Assembly (NCBI GenBank): GCA_964019695.1
Contig: OZ026522.1
Span: forward strand, 64,131,811 to 64,195,810
Reading direction: 5' to 3'
Source of the DNA: Loripinus fragilis
Taxonomy: Eukaryota > Mollusca > Bivalvia > Lucinida > Lucinidae
DNA length: 64,000 nt
The notes under the pieces were generated by a model. It made no database searches and was not told the origin of the DNA. It saw only the letters and a program-made list of their open reading frames with translations. The translations under genes and the position numbers were made by a program. Below, one piece after another: positions 10,986-22,873 of this stretch; positions within the stretch are counted from its first letter, which is position 1; each line of letters begins with the position of its first letter.

Positions 10986-13490
10986 TTATGGTTTAGGGTG
11001 GCACACCTGACAGACAGCTCGTTTGAAGCTGTTAAGATCAGTCAGGGTTGCGATAGATGCTGGAAGACTGTTCCACTGAACGACTGTAAGAGGATAGAAT
11101 GAGTATTTATAATAATCAGTCCTGGTGGATATTTGCCTGTAAGCCAGTGGGTGGGATGTACGAGAAGCACGAAGGTGAGGTATGACATATGGAGGGAAAG
11201 GTACAGCTACGTAGCCATAGACAATCTTATAAAAAAGGACCTGTCGTGAATCAGAACGCCGCTGCTCGAGGTAACGCCATCCAAGTTTCCCTATCATGTC
11301 TGTGACGCTTGAGCAGGGGGAATAATCCCCAAGGACCCATCGGGCTGCTCGTCTCTGAACACTCTCAATTATAATGTCATCCTTAGTGTGGGGGTCCCAT
11401 ACTGGAGCATACTCCAGCTGGGGTCTGACAATGGCCTTGTATGCATTTTCCCTTATTGATGTGTTTTGTGTTCTAAGGTTCCTTCTTAGGAAGCCTAGTG
11501 ACTTGTTTGCACTGTTGGTAATTCTGCTGATATGGGTCTTCCAAGATAGATCATTTGCAATGTCAACACCCAGGTATTTGGCACTAGCTACCTCCTCAAG
11601 AGTTTCACCATGTAGGGTGTATTTTGTAGCGAGGGGAGAACGTGACCTGGTTATGTGTATTACCTGGCATTGCTGGGGTTGAATTGCAAATCCCATACTT
11701 GGAGAATGTCTAGGTCGGCCTGCAATTGCTCGGAGTCAGCTAAATTAGTTATGGCTAGGTAGGCTGCCGTATCATCAGCAAAAAGTCTTACCTGTGATTT
11801 AACCTTGTCCGGCAGGTCGTTTATGTAGATCAAGAAGAGGATTGGCCCGAGGACAGACCCCCGTGGGACACCTGATGTTACTGATACTTCCTCGGAGCAA
11901 TCCCCCTCCAGGATCACAGTCTGTGACCTACCATTAAGGAATGCCTTGATCCATGATAAGGTTTTACCTCTGATTCCATAGTTGTGTAGTTTGAGGATAA
12001 GCTTTTCATGATTCACCTTATCAAAGGCTTTGCTGAAATCAAGCAAGATAATGTCAGTCTGCTTACCTTCTTTCAGGTTCCTATGGATTTCCTCAATAAC
12101 CATGGTCAATTGAGTTTCACAGGACCTTTTTGAGCGAAAACCATGCTGGAGATCATACAGGATCTGGTTTGAGTCAAGATGTTTCACAAAATTGGATGCA
12201 ACTATATGTTCAAATATTTTACAGAGTATGCATGTGAGGGATATGGGCCTGTAATTTGCAGGGCTGGATTTGTCTCCCTTTTTGTAAATGGGTGAAACAT
12301 TTGCTTTGAGCCATTCAGATGGTAAAAACCCGTCCTCCAGGGACTTGGAGGAAATGACCTGCAGGATTGGTGCAATTTCAAGGCAGAGTTTTTGTAGCAG
12401 TAGCGGTCGGATTTGGTCTGGACCTGGTGCTTTGTCAGGCTTCAAGCCTTACAGCAACTTGATGATGCCATTTACTGAGATTTTTAGGTCTGGCATATTT
12501 GAATATTTGTTTCTGGTGTCATCAGGTGGTTGTGACATATTCTGGCTGTAGTTACCTGCATCATGAAGGTCTTGCATCTTTTTTTGACAAAGTTGGTTCA
12601 GTTTGAGGGGTGACTTAGGTGTGAAGACAGATTGAAATTGTTTATTTAAGAGATTTGCTTTCTTCACATTGTCTGTACATACCTGTCCATTTTCCTTCAG
12701 AGGTGCACTACCCTGACTGTTCTGTCTACAGTTTTTGAGATAGGAAAAAAGTTTCTTGGTGTTTGGACGGGAATTTTCAATTTTGATAACCTTGTCAGTA
12801 TCATCAATTATACCGACAAGGTTATCAAGGTAACTGTTGTGGGAAGTTTTGATCATGCTGTCAGCTTCATATTTTACCTTTTTAAACTTTTGTCGGTCCT
12901 CTTCCTTCCCAGTATTTTTCTGTACCTGATAGAGGTGATCCCGTTGATTCATTTTCCTCCTTATCTCTTGAGTGACCCAGGGCAGGTTTTTCTTGCCTCT
13001 TAGGGTTTTGGTCGGGACATAGGAATCAACAATTTTGTCAATCTCACCTTTAAACTCCTGCCATAGTTTCTCTGTGCTTTTACCTTCACAGGTAGATAGA
13101 TAGGAATGATGGCTGAAATTTCTGCATATCATGCCTCATGTCTTCCCAATCAGCCTTTGAATAAATATGTACAGTCCTTGGTTTCACTTTTTATATTGTT
13201 GGCCTGAGTTTGACAACTGCAATGACTGTTTCGTGGTCCGAAATACCTGGTACTATGCTGACATTATCAACCAATGTGGGGTTACATTTGTATTTGTCAG
13301 AAAGAGATATAGAATGTTATTGTCCCTTGTGGGTTCAGACACCATTTGGGTAAGGCAGTTGTCATTTATAGTAGAAACAAAATCCTGGTACATGTCTGAA
13401 CGTGGACAGTTTTGTTTGATAGTAGCTTGGTTGTCTTCCCATGTAAATTTGGGGTAGTTGAAGGTTCCCTGATAGCCATGTAATCAATGT
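10986..13490 (-). pseudogene. LINE (CR1/Jockey-like) endonuclease-reverse transcriptase, decayed
   Basis: A 5'-truncated non-LTR retrotransposon read on the minus strand. The first part (13,490 to ~13,150) is the C-terminal end of an APE-type endonuclease with the SDHE motif. After two frameshifts (~13,190 and ~13,100) the linker and reverse transcriptase follow. Visible RT motifs are KPDKAPGPDQI, NYRPISLTCILCKIFE, QHGFRSKRSCETQL, LLDFSKAFDKVNH, SGVPRGSVLGPILF and the catalytic FADDT. An in-frame TAA at 12,449-12,451 and a one-base deletion near 11,665 break the frame. The last 236 residues carry the usual LINE C-terminus (KYLGVDI, RPQLEYAPVWDP, VQWNSLP). The element copies its RNA at a nicked target site; this copy cannot encode a whole enzyme. 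The 3' UTR probably extends below 10,986; no clear target duplication was found. Confidence 0.85.
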
Positions 13491-13499
13491 CACCTTTTT

Positions 13500-15138
13500 T
13501 CTTAGCTTAGAATCAGCTGAAGTGTGTAAACACAAGTTTATTTCGGCTTACACATAACGTACACACACTCAGCTGTTTGAACAGCATAGTCAAAATCATC
13601 AGTTATTATAAAAGTTTTACTGGCACCAAATGCACTCTCTCTCTCTCTCTCTCTCTCAGCATAAGCCGATCCAGAAAGTTTTGACTCTGACAACATTTTT
13701 TTTCAATGCCGTTTTTGTTGCTGAGGGGAGAGAGGATCCAAATACCACTATAAGCGGACCAACATCGGCCCACCAGCAATACACCATTGGATGGTCCAGC
13801 ATTGAATGCTGGCTTGGTAGCCTTGAGAATGTTAGGGGTTTCAGGTCACCCTATGGCTTTGTGTTTTACAGAGGGGTGGGGGCTCTGAGTCCTCTGTCCC
13901 CCCTGGATCCGCATGTGCTTAGCACCCTCGCATGAGGATTATGCCTTTGTGTGTATCTGTTGAATTTATCTGTCTGTTTATCAGTCTGTCTGTTTATCTA
14001 AGTCTCTACATGTATTTGCCTGTCTGTCTGTCTGTGTGTGTGTGTCTCTCTCTCAGCATATGTGGTGTAGTCCTAGCAGACCACATGGATCACAAGCTTG
14101 ATGCCGGGCATTTCAAGTCTTTTGTTGGGACTCTTAACCATTTATTTTGAAGCTGGTGGAAGCCCATCATCCTAATACTAAATTATGCATCATTTATCCA
14201 TAACCACAACCCCCCTCGTATATCGTCCCAGCCCTATGTGTTATCACAGACACTTGGGGTCAGTAGAGAAAAACAAGCCCCCCCCCCAAACCTTCATCCC
14301 CCATTAACTTTTGTATTCTTGCATTTTTTCATTTAAAATATGATATTTTGTATACAGGTGTTAGAAAAATGACCTAGAACATATGGAAAACATTTGAAAA
14401 AAATGCATATTGCTCACGATGATAGAAAAAACACAAGATAAACAACTTCGGCTTAGCAATTTCGAACCCCCATCGCCATCAAAAGTGCAATGCAATCTTA
14501 ATACAAAACAAACACACAAAACTCTTTCACCGATCAAATCTATATACATTTATCTACTTCCCGATATAGGTAGCTTTCTCTTAAGTCTATCGCTTACCTG
14601 CAAAATATGACAACAAAATCGAAACAAACAATTTCAACCATTAACACAAGTCAGGTCCAAACTGTTTGCAAAGTTTATCAGCAGATGTCACTGACAGGGA
14701 AAGAGTTAAATAATAAAAACACAAGCCTGAAACAAAACACAACAAGAAAATTGCTTAAAATTTGTTGTTTCATGGTATAAATCCCCCCGGATAAATCTAT
14801 TCTACAGGAATCAGAGCCGTAGAAAATAAACACGCAGCTGCAAAGGAAATGTGCCAAGTGAAAACCTAACAACTAGGCCTAGCCTAAATATCGAAATACA
14901 TCCACAAAAAGCAACCGAACACTTACAGTTCTGTTTAATTGTTTAGTTAAAAATACAGCTTTATCACCTCAGTAAACAAAACTGTTTACTGGTACAGGTA
15001 CACCGTTTATCGAACATTTCCGGCTTCGGGGTCGTCTCAAAAACAGGTAAAATTTTAATTAAGGTAGCAGCGTACAAATATGTGAACGTTGTCTTAGTTT
15101 TCACAATGGACCTCTGACACTTTGATAGGGTATCTGCC
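13500..15138. other. Non-coding with microsatellites
   Basis: No gene was recognised. There are CT/TC repeats at 13,636-13,658 and mixed GTCT/GT/CT repeats at 14,017-14,055. A CAGACGAC-type fragment (GTCCAAACTGTTTGCAAAG, CAGCAGATGTCACTG) lies at 14,655-14,710. The open frames here are repeat-driven. Confidence 0.55.
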
Positions 15139-15831
15139 GAATAATGTTTGATCAATTGAGTGATCATTTAATCAATAGTTATAATACATATTTAGCTGCT
15201 TTCAGAAAGGGTTTTGGCTGTCAGACTACACTGCTGAGGCTTTCGGAGGACTGGAAGAGGGAATTGGACAACCATAGATATGTTGGAGCCATATTAATGG
15301 ATTTGTCCAAGGCCTTTGACTGTCCCCCCATGGCCTTATCATTGATAAGCTGGCAGCCTATGGCCTTTCTGACTCAGCATGTTCCCTGCTGCAAAGTTAC
15401 CTCTCTGATAGGAAGCAAATGGTAAAGCTGGGACATTGTAAAAGTACTCTTCTGAAGTCCATTAAAGGTGTTCCCCTGGGATCCATCCTGGGTCCACTAC
15501 TTTTTAGCATATTTTTAAATGATATCTTTTATTTTGTTAAAAAATTAAACCTATATAATTATGCAGATGACAATACTCTTTCTTACAGTCACACTGACCT
15601 TCTTGAAACCAAGAATGTCCTCACATCCGAAAGTGAACATGTCATTGAGTGGTTTGGTACAAACCAGATGCAGGCCAATCCTGGAAAGGTCCAGGCAATT
15701 GTCTTGGGTAGGAGAGGGCACGGTGACTGTGAGAGCTTCACAATACATGATAATACTGTTAAATGTGAAGACTCAGACAAGCTATTAGGGGATACCATTG
15801 ATTACATGCTAAATTTTGACTTGCATATTTC

Positions 15832-15841
<10 letters not shown>

Positions 15842-15887
<46 letters not shown>
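15842..15887 (+). repeat. A46 homopolymer inside former coding sequence
   Basis: Forty-six consecutive A bases interrupt the LINE frame at a Lys codon pair, between SDIC and AARQ. The reading resumes immediately in the same sense on the other side, so this is an expanded A run and not a retroposon tail. Confidence 0.9.
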
Positions 15888-15888
<1 letters not shown>

Positions 15889-16280
15889 CAGCAAGGCAGA
15901 TAAATGTCTTGTGCAGGCTGAGTTGCTACTTAAGCACTGACCCAAACTACTTATTTACAAGTCCTTGGTAAGATCTAACTTTAGTTATTGTCCAGTAGTC
16001 TGACACTATTGCTCCAAATCAAGTACTGACAAAATGAAAAAAAAACTTCAGCAAGAGCCCTGAAACTGGTATACAGTGACTTTATTAGCTCTTACGAAGA
16101 TCTTCTAAAAAGGCAAATATGAAAACCCTTCAAATAACCAGAACCCCTAAAATTGCCATTGGAACATTTAAAGTCCTTAATAATCTGTCACCAAGTTATA
16201 TTCTTGACTTAGTAAAATTTAAAAACACAAATTACTCTTTCAGATACCAAAATCTTGCTGAGCTTCCTAGAGTAAACACT

Positions 16281-16983
16281 ATACAATTATTGACTTCAAT
16301 GAGGTAGACATAAGGATTTATCTACCGGAAAAAGTGATAATTCACCGAGGCCGCTAGGCCAAGGTGAATATCACTTTTAAGGGTAGATAAATCCTTATGT
16401 CTACCAAAATTGAAGTCAATAACTGTTTTGTTATATGACTTTTCATTTAAGAATGAAAATTTTGCTACTTTCACTTTTGTTGTTAAAGACATGTTCAACC
16501 TTCTATCTAAGACATCTAAGGACTTTCTCACAAGTTTTAGCAACATTTATTAAAATATTATAATTTAGTATTTTGCATTTTCAAATGTATATGAATTCTC
16601 TTAATGGGGAATGTAAATTCTTATCATAAAACTGTTTTTACAGTTTGTTTATTCAAACAAAGATAAATAAGCAAACAAAACGAAACAAAGCTGTTGTAAA
16701 AATTTATGAAAGTCTTAAATTTACCTGTTGGGCGGTGAAACAGCAAATCGTGTCAATTTCATGCAGCACATGCTAGTTTCACACTCATCATGCTATTTTT
16801 ACCTCTCTAGAGGGTAATATTGCAGAAGTGTCAAAAATATTAACTTCTGGAAACTAGTTCAAGCTGGTTTTCATGCAATATTAACTTGTGGACCGGTTTA
16901 GACCAGTTTCCAGGTAGACATAGAGATTTATGAAGACAAATTAAGCCAATCAGGAGACAGGATTCTCTCATGTCATATAACAA
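16281..16983. mobile_element. Inserted element with a long foldback at its left end
   Basis: This sequence separates LINE codons for PRVNT from TKS..FRYEAAHIW. The left ~140 bp (16,287-16,424) form a near-perfect hairpin: TTATTGACTTCAAT, GTAGACATAAGGATTTATC, AAAAGTGATA, then complements around a GGCC GCT AGGCC centre. A TTGTTATATGAC at 16,427 is inverted at the right end (GTCATATAACAA). A possible short target duplication (ATACAA/ATAACAA) is imperfect. No coding. Confidence 0.65.
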
Positions 16984-17339
16984 AGAGTCTTACGGTAGGA
17001 AATCATTTAGATATGAGGCCGCCCACATCTGGAACAGTCTCCCAAATGAACTGAGGACAACTACTAACTTCAAGGAGTTTGGAAGACTGATCCGGGCCTG
17101 GGAGGGTATCTCATGTAAATGTTCTATGTGTAAGTTTAATTTGTAGTTTTTGTTTTACCTGTCCACTTCAGTTCCTAAGTTCAGCTGTGACTTTTACTGT
17201 TCGGTTTACCTTTTCGTTTGTTTAGTTACATTTTAAGTTATTTTAATTAATTTATTGCCTAATTTAATCTAAGCTTTTTGCTAAACTTCCAAAGCGCCAC
17301 TAAAATCCATAGCTCTTATAATTTTATAAGCTTAAAATT

Positions 17340-17548
17340 GGTATGATTTTTCTCACCAATATTAAGCATGTGTTTTGGGTGCTAAAAGTAACCAGCTCAA
17401 TGAGACGGTTCTTTTGTGTACCCACAACATATGTTTTTCTCACCAATCTTAAGCATGTGTTTTGAGACGGTTTTTTTGAGTACCCACAACATATGTTTTG
17501 GATGAAAATTAAATGGAGAAAATGGTTTTCCAACGTGCGCTCTTATCT
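17340..17548. mobile_element. Foldback MITE, GAGACGGTTCTTTTGAG family, copy 3 (partly duplicated)
   Basis: Two successive partial cores (TGTTTTGGGTGCTAAAAG.. and TGTTTTGAGACGGTTTTTTTGAG..) are each followed by ACCCACAACATATGTTTT. It ends near GTGCGCTCTTA. It lies in the 3' UTR region of the LINE. Confidence 0.7.
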
Positions 17549-17901
17549 GGAGGCCTGACTAAAATTATAGCTGTATTATATGCAGCTGATACGGTCTGCT
17601 CCCCGCTGAGCTCATCTTTTGGTCTATCTGCGCCCTATCTAGGTTTTGTCTTTCGCCTAAGAGCCTTGAAACCAGCCACCATGGCGGTCAGGGTCTCTTG
17701 AGCCCCTTTTATCCCACCTTTTCGAGTTTCGTCAATTCCTTCCCCTAGATAGATCACAAAGAAGGATATCTTATTTGTATGCTCATAATATATAATTTTA
17801 ACTATAGAAAAAAATATATCAGTTTTATAAAATTTTATCTTTATAAAATTTTATCTTACATATGATCTTAACTTAAAAATATCTGTGCTATAGCAATGTA
17901 A

Positions 17902-18198
17902 GAGGGCTGGATGGGGGGTCTGGTATTCACTATTCATTAATAAATTAGCCCATTATTCATCTCATTAAAATTTTGGGCTATCATTAAAATAAGACCAATT
18001 ATTCATTAAAAGTAAGAAAGTGGCAAAGAAATCTGATTATTCACTATTCATTAAAATTGTCTTCAATTCATTAAAAAAAATAGGATTATTCATTAATTCT
18101 TTGGCCCTCATTATTCACTTTATTGGTTCATTATTCACTATTCATTATAAAAGGCCATTACCGGTATTCACTAATCATTATACCCCATCCAGACCCTC
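17902..18198. mobile_element. MITE with ATTCACTATTCATTA iterations, 6-bp TSD ATGTAA
   Basis: The ends GAGGGCTGGATGGGG and, as complement of the right end, GAGGGTCTGGATGGGG are terminal inverted repeats. The interior is built of loosely iterated ATTATTCACTATTCATTAAAA phrases. A perfect direct repeat ATGTAA flanks it (17,896-17,901 and 18,199-18,204). Confidence 0.8.
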
Positions 18199-18371
18199 AT
18201 GTAAATTTCTGTGATATTAACCCAAATTTCCTGTGATTTGTTATATGTTTATACTTGTACAGTCTTTCATTTTGTTTGTCAGTAAAATAGCCTTGATGGC
18301 TAATGTTTGATATGTTAAAATTGAATGCCGATTTTAAATAAAGTTTCTCGTATCTTGTATCTTGTATCTAT

Positions 18372-19410
18372 TTTTCAGATGCTTCCCAAAACTTTCCTAT
18401 GCATAAGATATCACTGGTATCTTTTTGAATAGGACGCTTGATGTATTAGGAACGAATTAAGGTTATAATTAGACAGGCAGATCCCTACGACAAAACAGGA
18501 GACGCTACCAAAGGGGGTAGGGGTTGCAAAATTTGACTTCACCAAAACATTTAGAAATCAATTATTTTCACGTGTAAGGGTATTATATCATCAATACTCG
18601 ATTACAAATCACTGTGAAAGTATTTTAAAGTCCAAAATCAGGAGCATTTTAATGATTATTTTTGTTATTGTTTTACTATCTGATTTGTTAGAAAATATTT
18701 TGAAATGCAACTGTAGTCCATGTTCAACCTTGACGACAATGTATTTATTTGATGCAATATTATGCAGCAATGCACTAAAACCATTCATCCATGCGTAATG
18801 TACACCTGGTCAATGGCCATGTAGTTTATGTGTATTGGATAGATACAGTATATGTGCAAAATGATCTACCAACTGAATTTAGTAAAAGGAAAATTTTCAT
18901 ATTCTAAAGAAAAATAAGTTAAAACATTGTAATATTTCATGACTAGTGGGTTATGATAAGGAAGCTTACTTGTACTAACTATTTCATTATACTTGAAAAA
19001 AAGATTTTCAAGAGAGCACACCAAAGAACTAAATGCTAATGTTCGGGCTCGCCCCGACATCATATTTTGGGCTGTGGGATATCATTCCCCCTCCAGTCCC
19101 AACTAGCTTTTCACATATATTATGTAAAATATGAGAACACACTTACGTTCAAAAGGATTAGTTGGGACTCGGTGGGGGGGGGGGGAAGATGTTTTAAAAA
19201 TATTTTTCTATTTCCTATATGTATAATACAAAAAAGACCATTTTAGCCCAAAATAAAGCCCTGCATTTATAGAAATGGGAAATCAAATGCAAAATCATAA
19301 AATAGAGACCAACAGCGAACTTATATATGAAGATGGAAGCATTTTATCGACTTTGATTTTTATCAAAATTATGAGCAGCGATACACTGTGATTCCCATTA
19401 CCACCGTCAG
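18372..19410. other. Non-coding, nothing recognised
   Basis: AT-rich sequence with a short G run near 19,170-19,185. No exon, RNA gene or mobile element was identified. Confidence 0.5.
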
Positions 19411-20963
19411 AGTAAGTAAGGGTGCAAAGATCAGGAATCGATACAATCAAGTACCACACCTGACCAAGGATACCAATGGTAAAGTGACAAACTCACAGTT
19501 AGACACCACAATCGAGAGCCAATAGGTCAGCCCTTTCCCTGCAGGTGACCACCAGGCACATATAAACAGACGCGCACAAAGGCATAGCAAACACAAGACA
19601 GAAAAAATAATAGATCCACAAAAGAAGTACCGCCTTGGAACAGTCGATAAAATATTTTACTGGAGGGCTTAAACCGGTTTAACGGTGCACCAACCTCACC
19701 CTTAGTTCAGATGTGGATCAAGACACATAGATATTTGGTTTGCATGAAAGACCCCTAACTTATCCATGCATCATCTCCTTGAAAATATAAATCAAGATAT
19801 AAGAAGGAGATAAAGCAAAGATAAGGACTCAACAGTAAATGAAAATGTATACCGGAGCAAAAGAAATCCAACAGGCAAACCTCGGTGGTCTCGACAAACA
19901 GCCAAAGCATCAGGCCCCTACCATCTCATCAATAGATAAGTCTTTAAGTCGGAACCATCAGAGTCTGAAGTCCCACCCACCAGCGTGTAATTAAAGAGGA
20001 AAGCAAAGTTGCCAACCGTGATTGGGTTGACCACCAAGCATGCAGTCTGTTGTAATACATAAATGTTATAGCCAATCTTTTTATAAGAGGAAATTATTTT
20101 AATGAACTGCGCTGAAATATTATTAGAGCCAACAATCTTCTTCAATTTATACACCAAGTCACAATAGAATTCAGGTTCTGAAAGTCCTTGGCGCAAGAGA
20201 GATTTAAGTCCAACCTGGAATTTAGATATCAAATCATAGTATCGTCTATAAAATTTAAAAAAAGATGTTGCGAAGTTTATGATACCGATAGCCTTGTTTA
20301 AGAAGTTTCTGAGTTAACAATTTATTGTGAGTGTTGAAGTCAGGAATATAGCTAGATGCTCTAGCAAAAAGAATGAGTTGAGAGATATAGACTCCATAGA
20401 ATGTAGAGCAAGGAACATCACCATCTAAAAATGGAAAATTGATAATTTCAAAATCAAAGTCGTCACGTTTATCATAAATTTGGGTAGAAACAATGTCATT
20501 AGAAATAGACAAATGCAAGTCTAAAAATGCAGCTTCGGTACCAGAGGTATTGGCTTTATTAAGTTGGAGCTCTGAAGGGTATATTTGACTTACCATATTA
20601 TCAAAATAAACATTATTAATGTTTAAAATATCGTCCAAATATCTAGATGTAGTGTTAAACGCAACAATAACATCAGCCTGCTTATCATGATAAAGAGACA
20701 TCATAACGTCCTTCTCATAACAAAACAGGAATAAATCTGCATTCAGGGGAGCACAATTAGTGCCCATAGGAATCACAACTACTTATCTATACAGCTTGGT
20801 GCCAAATCGAATAAAACTATTGTCCAACAAAAAGGTCAGCGCATCACATACATTTTGGCATGACCATGCATGATATTTTTTAGGTTTTTCTGAAGTAAAA
20901 ATGCATTTCTGTCATTACATGCAAGGTAAGGAGAGCCTTCAGAGGTCCTTTATGGATTAGATT
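19411..20963 (-). pseudogene. Naiad-like Penelope element, truncated copy (RT C-terminal half and 3' UTR)
   Basis: On the minus strand this copy begins in the RT near YLACND, then runs through GIPMGTNCAPL, SRYLDDIL (catalytic YLDD), FLDLHLSISNDI and LKKIVGSNN to the usual C-terminus. A frameshift near 20,250 and a premature stop in the region before GIPMGTNC break it. The 3' UTR (19,411-19,917) matches the UTRs of the copies at 22.3, 26.4, 26.9 and 30.5 kb. It ends at AGTAAGTAAGGGTGCAAAG. It is more diverged than the 22.9 and 27.4 kb copies, so it is probably an older insertion. Confidence 0.85.
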
Positions 20964-21660
20964 CAGGGTTTTTTGGCTGCGCGGTACGATATCGCTTTCA
21001 ATTTCTCATTTCAACCAATCAGGTTTAGTAAAATCTCGGACCAGATTTTTTGCACTTTAGAGTACCTGCTTAAATATGAAAACTTTCATTGGTTAACTTC
21101 CAAACAGGTACATGTATATATTGGAAATAAGTTGTCGAGGCTGAGCGGCTATTTTTGAAAAAAAAACTGACATATGTTGAAGATTAGATAATCATATCTC
21201 CATTGTTTCTCTGCATACGTGTTTTTTTCTTCTTTAAAAAGCATTGGTTCAATATAGCATCTTTAAGACTGCATTTTTATATCTTTTGGAAGTTTATCCG
21301 TCTTTATGAACATCAACAAGAAACCAAGGTACCCTTTTAGCTATTTTTGGCACTTTAGCCAAAAATCGCCAGAAGTCAACCTAAAAAGATGATAAAACTT
21401 CAAATTTATTTACCTGTAACTTGTATTTTTTCAACTTTGCATACCGAGAATAACTTGTATTATCTGGGATATGTTCAGAATCAATTTTGTAGGCTGTAGT
21501 ACTTTGAAATAGCGCTAAAACAGAGCCTTGACAACATAACTTTGTATTTCCGTCAGTGACCAGTCCGTTGATACTGGGTCCTAGGTTAATAATCAGACCT
21601 TCCATTCAAACTTATTCTGTGGTACAGCAAATACTGAAAATAAATTCACTGGAGATAGAC
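20964..21660. other. Non-coding, nothing firm
   Basis: No gene was recognised. The start CAGGGTTTTTTGGCTGCGCGG looks like an element end, but no partner was found. Confidence 0.45.
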
Positions 21661-21689
21661 GTCAGACTAAGCAAAAAGTAAGTGAGTTT

Positions 21690-22335
21690 GATTTGGGAGA
21701 AAGTGACAACATTGAGATAGACTGGAAAGGCGTCCATATATTGCTGAAGAACCTGAAAATACACAAGGCCATAGGTCCAGATGAAATTCCAGAATACATC
21801 CTAAAGACTTCAGCTGATAAATTGGGCCCTGTCTTGGCTCTACTTTTCCAGCTTTCCATGGACCAAGGAGAGATTCAAGATTTTCAAGAAAGCAGACAAA
21901 CACCAGCCATCAAATTACAGACCAGACCCTGAGGTTATAAAACTTTTTTTTCAGTCTCAGCTCAAAGTCAGACTCAACAATGAGCACGAAAACGATCTCA
22001 AACGTTTTATAACCTCGGTAATGAACTCAGACTCAGAAACGTACTCACTGTGAGTCTGAGATTGATCTCAAAAAGTTTTATAGCCCCGGGGCCAGTTTAT
22101 CTCACCTCCATCACATGCAAGCTGTTTGAACATATTATCCACAGCAATATTATGCACCATCTTGACCAGCACAGAGTCTTATGTGCTGATCAACACTGGC
22201 TCAGGAAGAAACGCTAATGCAAAAATCCAACTGCTGCCAACAATATAAGAGATTGCTTCTACAACAGCGAAGGGCAATCAAGTGGACATCATTCTACTTG
22301 ACTTCATGAAAGATTTTGACATGACAAAGTCCCAC
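21690..22335 (+). pseudogene. LINE reverse transcriptase N-terminal fragment, interrupted
   Basis: The frame encodes LKNLKIHKAIGPDEIPEYIL, then an FQxS-type segment and NYRP. It is cut by a 166-bp MITE (21,926-22,091) and resumes with VYLTSITCKLFEHII, ADQHWLRKK (normally QHGFRK) and VDIILLDFMKDFD (motif A, normally LDFSKAFD). It ends at PH-type codons where the Naiad-like array begins. A LINE C-terminus on the same strand at 29,186-29,566 may be the far side of the same copy, but the middle third is absent. Confidence 0.8.
21926..22091. mobile_element. 166-bp MITE inside the LINE fragment
   Basis: The ends GAGGTTATAAAACTTTTT and, as complement, GGGGCTATAAAACTTTTT are inverted repeats. The interior iterates AGACTCAGACTC and GATTGATCTCAAA. 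The LINE reads NYRP across the junction if the element and one copy of the flanking CCAG (21,922-21,925 and 22,092-22,095) are ignored. Confidence 0.7.
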
Positions 22336-22873
22336 ACACAAAGTAATAAGGTTGCAAAGATCAGGAATCGATACAATCAAGTACCACACCTGACCCAGGA
22401 TACCAATGGGAAAGTGACAAACTCACAGAAGACACCACAAACGAGAGCCAAGAGGTCAGCCCTTTCCCAGCAGGTGACCACAAAGCACATATAAACAGAC
22501 GCGCACAAAACATAGCAAACACAAGACAGAACAAAAACATAAAAGATCCACAAAAGAAGTACCGCCTTGGAATGGTCAGTAAAATATTTTACTGGAGGGC
22601 TTAAACCGGTTTAACGGCGCCAACCTCACCCTTAATTCAGATGTGGATCAAGACACATAAATATTTGGTTTGCATGAAAGACCCCTAACTTATCAATGCA
22701 TCATCTCCTAAAACATATAAATCAAGATATAACAAGGAGATAAAGCAAGGATAAGGACTCAACAGTAAATTAAACTGAATACCGGAGCAAAAGAAATCCA
22801 ACAGGTAAACCCCGGTGGGCCCGACAAACAGCCAAAGCATCAGGCCCCTACCATCTCATCAATAGATAAGTCT

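Larger units (their letters stand above)
15139..18371 (+). pseudogene. LINE (CR1-like) reverse transcriptase with microsatellite tail, decayed and repeatedly invaded
   Basis: The reverse transcriptase is 5'-truncated and starts near FDQLSDH. It continues with FRKGFGCQTTLLRL, ILMDLSKAFDC, a frameshift in a C run near 15,325, GVPLGSILGPLLF (Q replaced by L) and the catalytic YADDNTL at about 15,559. It runs on through IYKSLVRSNFSYCP and NLSPSYILDL to the C-terminal motif AAHIWNSLPNEL near 17,020, with the stop TAG at 17,144-17,146. The frame is broken by an A46 run (15,842-15,887) and a ~700-bp insertion (16,281-16,983). The 3' UTR holds two MITEs (17,340-17,548 and 17,902-18,198). It ends with AATAAAG at 18,338 and three TATCTTG units, the kind of short-repeat tail typical of CR1/L2 LINEs. 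Confidence 0.85.

Noticed and set aside
11374..11682. Plus-strand open frame over the LINE
   Set aside because: Antisense shadow of the reverse transcriptase on the minus strand.
15842..15887. Poly-A tail of a retroposed gene
   Set aside because: LINE coding text resumes directly after the A run, so it is internal.
22681..22713. Possible SECIS in the Naiad-like 3' UTR: on the minus strand ATGA precedes a TGCAT..ATGCA hairpin
   Set aside because: The stem has bulges and the 3' side lacks the GA of the SECIS quartet. Not claimed; a dedicated search is needed.
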